From the NCBI GenBank assembly GCA_030141605.1, contig JAQGDQ010001899.1, forward strand, positions 1 to 21,782: a DNA stretch of 21,782 nt, given 5' to 3'. Positions within the stretch are counted from its first letter, which is position 1. Each line of letters starts with the position of its first letter. The notes below the pieces were generated by a model, which searched no databases, was not told the origin of the DNA, and saw nothing but the letters and a program-made list of their open reading frames with translations. Both the position numbers and the translations under genes were made by a program. The stretch is from Tubiluchus corallicola (Eukaryota; Priapulida; Priapulimorpha; Priapulimorphida; Tubiluchidae). This document shows, piece by piece, positions 17,976-21,782 of this stretch.

Positions 17976-18780
17976 CCTAGAGCACCCCAAACTACCTAAA
18001 GCCGCCCATGACCATGTTACGTTTTTATGCAGTCACAAAACGACAACACTAGATATAAGTAGGACACACTGGAACACTATAGACTATCCTGTTAAGTATA
18101 ATGGAAGCAGACACGAGAGATACGTGGAGTAAACAAAGCTCGACTACTTCTGGAAGTTGTCCATAATAAACCCAGTGTAAGTGATAGTCTTACAAATCAA
18201 CAATTGTTAAGAAGCAAAGTGCTCAAGTCTTTGAAGTAGTTAGGCGTAATGGTAATATATAACTTGAAAGGGAAGTATTTTGCGACTATAAAAAACACTA
18301 ACACTATAAATTATAATAAATTTACTATATAGCGCCTTGCGTTATTGGTGTAAATGCCAAATTAAGTCAGTGTAAGTTGACAGCGAGGCTGTAATCTCGG
18401 ACCAACCAGTGAGTTTAACCACCCCTAAAAGACCTCAAGGGCAAACCAACGGAGGTGTAGGTAGACTCAAGATCACGTTATATAAAACTTTGCCATTGTT
18501 TCTTCTTCAGACGAAAACATACAAATGCTGCATGTTGTAAATTACACTAACCACCAGGGACAAATAATGTGCAAACATCTCACCTAGTGGTTTAGAGAGT
18601 AAAGTAGGCAGGGGACGAATACGAAAGTGCAGCACTGTATAAAAATAGCAAAAGTCGTTGAATAGTCAAAACGCAACTTTCCAACCCAGTGATTATTTAT
18701 TTATTATTTGGATTATTTATGTAACTGTCACTTCAACTGTGTCTTAGAACTCTAGAATTGTTAAGGAGCTAAGTCATCAA
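17976..18780. other. Single-copy spacer
   Basis: About 800 bp without a recognisable gene. GCGAGGCTGTAATCTCGGAC at about 18383 resembles GCGAGGCTGCAAACTTCGGA at about 13985 in the dispersed element, possibly another fragment of it. Confidence 0.4.
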
Positions 18781-18839
18781 ACTTAAACAGGTCATAGCAA
18801 GAGATGAGAGAAAAATTGTTGATGGGTAGGCGGTGACAT

Positions 18840-19348
18840 GGGGGGGGGGGCAGTTTAGGGTCAAAGTTTACAACAAGTAAGGACTATGAGCGGCTGGACA
18901 AGCAAAGGTACTCCTCTCACTGTACAAAGTGTGAAAGTGACATTGGAGAGGTGGTCGGTGACCTTGAGTGGGTGGATTAAAGTCAAAGGAGATGAAAGTT
19001 TAAAAACTACTAGAGAAAGGAGGTCACAAAACTGCAAGGAGCTCTTTGACAAACATTGTGCAACTCATAACAAGAGGTAGATGAGTAACTAAGATGGGGT
19101 ATTCAGTGACTTTGAGTGGGTGGTTCACAGGTAAAGGTGACAACAAAAGCACAACGGCAAAGAATTCGAAAAGGAAAGGTAGATAACTTACTGTACCAGG
19201 TGGAGAAGGAGATCGATGAAGTAATCAATAACTTTAGATTAGTGGTGGAAGAGGAAAGGATGCTATGATTTAGAAACAATTATAATAGACAATTGCATTA
19301 AAATGGTAAGCAGGAGTTGTGTGCCTGAACTGATGCAACTTAACCTCA
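18840..19348. repeat. Long inverted repeat, left arm
   Basis: Starting at an 11-G run, this arm matches the reverse complement of 21293-21782. Similarity is about 85% by eye over the first ~150 bp (GAGCGGCTGGACAAGCAAAG, AGTGACATTGGAGA and GTGGTCGGTGACCTT are shared), then lower out to AACTGATGCAACTTA. Within the arm GTGACYTTGAGTGGGTGG occurs twice (18957 and 19107 regions) with a weaker third (19228), so the arm itself contains degenerate modules. On the minus strand it reads a 63-codon frame alignable with one in the right arm, but broken by one extra base near 19040. Confidence 0.88.
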
Positions 19349-19354
19349 ACTGAA

Positions 19355-19622
19355 CTGTGACAACTCAACTCTCTATAGGTGACTTTAGTTTGTGGTTTAA
19401 ATTCAGTGACAACTCAACTCTCTATAGGTGACTTTAGTTTGTGGTTTAAATTCAGTGACAACTCAACTCTCTATAGGTGACTTTAGTTTGTGGTTTAAAT
19501 TCAGTGACAACTCAACTCTCTATAGGTGACTTTAGTTTGTGGTTTAAATTCAGTGACAACTCAAACTCTCTATAGGTGACTTTAGTTTGTGGTTTAAATT
19601 CAGTGACAACTCAGACTGTCTA
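19355..19622. repeat. 49-bp tandem array, ~5.5 copies
   Basis: CAGTGACAACTCAACTCTCT repeats at 19404, 19453, 19502 and 19551 with 49-bp spacing, followed by ATAGGTGACTTTAGTTTGTG and GTTTAAATT. Copies are almost identical. It adjoins the left arm of the long inverted repeat. Confidence 0.97.
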
Positions 19623-20310
19623 TAAAAGGACAGTTAACAGAACTACGTTGAGTGACCAATAATGACGTAGCCAGTGATACAATATGATAAAATGTGCCTG
19701 CTTTCTTACAAAAAAATATCACTTGCAACTTATCATTAAAATTATATCTGCTGCTAAAAGAATTTTTCCCAATCTAATATCACTTTATTGAGAAGTAAGT
19801 TAAATTGCTGTAATTTCAGTTAAATTACTGCAGTAAAAACAAGTTCTACCTGAGGACTAAAGGCAAGATTACAAGATGGTTTTTAGCCCAAATTTTAATC
19901 ATAACATCTTCAACACACAACGCCGCAGTGTTCAAGTTGCTACAGTTACTGCAGCAGCTGCCGGCAGCGCTGCAGTCGCTCTTGATGATTCAGAGCCTAT
20001 TAATTAACGTAATCCTAATTAGTGCAGATCTAACTGCAAGATATTCAAAGTTTTACAAAGTAAAAGCCGTGTCTCGCTGTTTCTTATTTATCTCGTGAAT
20101 TTTGGAAGACTTTGTAAGACTTTGAATAAAATATTCTATTCTTTAATTAATAAATTAATTAACGGCTCTAACGTGGCAAGGAGAGTAGGACCTTTTAAAT
20201 GATTTGCATATCATATAAATATAAAAAAACACTTGATAAAAACAAGTTTTATAGTTTTAATTGATGAGACCCTACGCTCCTTACCTACCACCCTATTACT
20301 AACTAGAACT
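19623..20310. other. Single-copy spacer with strong palindrome
   Basis: No gene recognised. At 19949-19975 a 13-bp inverted repeat, CTGCAGC-A-GCTGCC followed by GGCAGC-GCTGCAG, has a single bulged A and no loop. A TTAATTAAT/ATTAATTAA near-palindrome lies around 20143-20162. Confidence 0.5.
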
Positions 20311-20355
20311 AAAACTAACTATCACTAATTATCACTAATTATCACTAACTATTGC
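20311..20355. repeat. 10-bp repeat, ~4 copies
   Basis: ATCACTAATT occurs at 20321 and 20331, with variant copies before (AAAACTAACT) and after (ATCACTAACT). Confidence 0.8.
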
Positions 20356-20648
20356 TAAAACTGCAGCAGCTTGAACATGTGACACATCAAATTTTCCGAT
20401 GATTGTTTATGAATATTTTTCTAACATTTTTGAAATTAAAACAACATGGAAGTCTTAAAATTGCTCAAGTAAGCGGATTTTCTACAAATTTTGCTTTCAG
20501 AACTGGATCATAGAAAATGTCTGCACTACAGTAACTTAATGATTACGTTTTCAACTCAAACTGTCTTGCATAAATTAGTGCAGCAGATATAATAAGTAAA
20601 CCTTAGCTAGCATAGGTCTACTGATTAATTGCAAGTGAAACAAGTGTG
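20356..20648. other. Single-copy spacer
   Basis: No gene or repeat recognised. Confidence 0.35.
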
Positions 20649-20684
20649 TGGTGGGGGTGGGGGGGGGGGGCATTGGGGGGGTGG
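20649..20684 (+). repeat. G-run cluster, potential G-quadruplex
   Basis: GTGGTGGGGGTGG leads into a run of 12 G, then CATT and 7 G. Four or more G-tracts close together are the sequence requirement for a G-quadruplex. It could equally be a simple G-slippage tract. Confidence 0.6.
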
Positions 20685-20880
20685 TGCAGGTCACTAAACA
20701 GTTTGATCATAGGAGACGAAAAGTAAAAATTAAATAGAGAAGTAAATAAGATTTGGAACTATTATAAACAACACAAACGTGTAAATGATAGAAATGATAT
20801 TGTAAATGAAAAATCTAAGAAGTTAAAAAAAATCATTTTACTTCTTTTATTGTCGTGCAGACTACGATGTAAAAAATTGA

Positions 20881-20995
20881 AAATGGCACACATTTGTAAG
20901 GTCTCCTGTTTTACAGTTTGAAAAAGGCACACATTTGTAAGGTCTTCTGTTTTACAGTTTGAAAATGGCACACATTTGTACTGTAAGTACACAAT
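20881..20995. repeat. 41-bp tandem repeat, ~2.5 copies
   Basis: GGCACACATTTGTAAGGTC recurs at 20885 and 20926, with a third partial GGCACACATTTGTA at 20967. Each full unit also has CTGTTTTACAGTTTGAAAA. A 121-codon minus frame (21127-20762) crosses it, but starts at GTG and resembles nothing known. Confidence 0.9.
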
Positions 20996-21292
20996 CAGCT
21001 TGCCAGCTTCAAGAGTTCTAGATTTAGAGCCAAAATGAATAATATTAGCCTTGCACTTTAGCAGTAATTCATTACAACTGCTTTTTACAGATGTTTTGAG
21101 TTGCCACAGTTTATGATAATTAGTCACCCTCCTTTTAGAAAAATACGTTGCAAGCCTTTGTTTGCCTAACTACTGGTGGTTTTAGAAGTTGTTGCAGCCC
21201 ATGACCTCGTACTGCCCACAGTTTTACAATTGTTCAGCTTCTAACCTTGAACCTCCACCAACAAAGTCATTCACTAACCTCATTACGTAACA
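20996..21292. other. Single-copy spacer
   Basis: No gene recognised. Its last ~60 bp (about 21235-21292) resemble, in reverse complement, one unit of the 49-bp array (TGACTTTGTTGGTGG and TTCAAGG). Confidence 0.35.
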
Positions 21293-21782
21293 TAAGTTGC
21301 ATCAGTTTGAACACTCAGCTCCTTGAGCTTTTATAACTGTTTCTTATAATAGTTTTTAAATCTTAACGTTCTTTATCTAGAACAACCAATAAAAACTCAC
21401 TGATTACATAACCAAACTCGTTCTCTACCCGGTATAGCAAGTTCTCCAGCTTTGCTTGCCAAATTCATTGCAATTGTGCAATTATTGCAACCTTTAACTG
21501 TGAACTATAAACTTAAACTCACCAAATACCTCATCTTAGTTACTCGCCCACTTCGTATTATGAGTCGCATAAGGTTAGTCAGCAAGCTCTTGCAGTTTTA
21601 TGACTTCCCTTCTGTAGTAGTTAATGAACTTCCACTTCCGTTGACCTCAATCCACCCACGCAAGGTCACCGACCACTTCTCCAATGTCACTTCCTCACTT
21701 GGGACAGTAAGAGGAGTACCTTTGCTTGTCCAGCCGCTCACAGTACTTACTTGTTGTAAACCTTGGCCTTAAACTGCCCCCC
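21293..21782. repeat. Long inverted repeat, right arm (runs off window)
   Basis: Reverse complement of the left arm at 18840-19348, ending in CCCCCC at the window edge opposite the left arm's G-run, so the arm may continue outside. Its plus strand keeps an open frame from 21452 to 21772 (no ATG until 21560) with two related modules, VNYKLKLTKYLILVT and IHPRKVTDHFSNVT, followed by TVRGVPLLVQPLTVLTCC. I do not recognise the family and do not call it a gene. Confidence 0.88.

Noticed and set aside
20762-21127. 121-codon minus-strand frame
   Set aside because: It opens at GTG, crosses a 41-bp tandem repeat and low-complexity Phe-rich sequence, and resembles no family.

Overview
The window looks like nuclear DNA from an animal, most likely a marine or other invertebrate, but the sequence does not let me name the clade. 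The reasons are AT-rich composition, long GA and TA microsatellites, a very high density of minisatellites, a TTAA-flanked miniature transposon of piggyBac type, fold-back repeats, and no operon-like or densely packed genes. I recognise no protein family anywhere. Most open frames are short, begin at non-ATG codons, or only run through tandem repeats. No rRNA, convincing tRNA or CRISPR array is visible. I read it as intergenic or deep intronic DNA dominated by tandem and inverted repeats.

Layout. 1-2021: low-information DNA with a purine microsatellite (640-862) and a ~446-bp TTAA-bounded inverted-repeat element (1318-1763). 2022-2832: a nested AT-rich fold-back structure. 3830-5290: an AAGCAA-rich tract, a 60-bp doublet, and a 12-copy 72-bp array that is open as one 335-codon frame. 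5376-9150: a chain of different repeat families (74-, 69-, 66-, 158-, 53- and 94-bp units), partly bracketed by paired 13-bp inverted repeats. 9465-11160: an 18-copy 29-bp array, a hairpin cluster and an ~11-copy 52-bp array. 11391-14214: a dispersed duplicated element in several partial copies, plus a GC-rich island with splice-like borders. 14593-15418: a 73-bp array with a 342-bp higher-order period. 17085-17975: a very homogeneous 55-bp array and a 28-bp array. 18840-21782: two inverted arms of about 500 bp, about 2 kb apart, the left followed by a 49-bp array; the right arm runs into the window end.

By my count at least fifteen tandem families with different unit lengths occur in 21.8 kb and cover roughly a quarter of it. 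The most informative signals are the long inverted duplication at the right end, the nested fold-back near 2.0-2.8 kb, the higher-order 73-bp array, the 53-bp family that seems to derive by internal deletion from a longer unit lying beside it, and the in-frame 72-bp array. There is no evidence of genes acting together here; any function would be through chromatin, RNA structure or unannotated transcripts.
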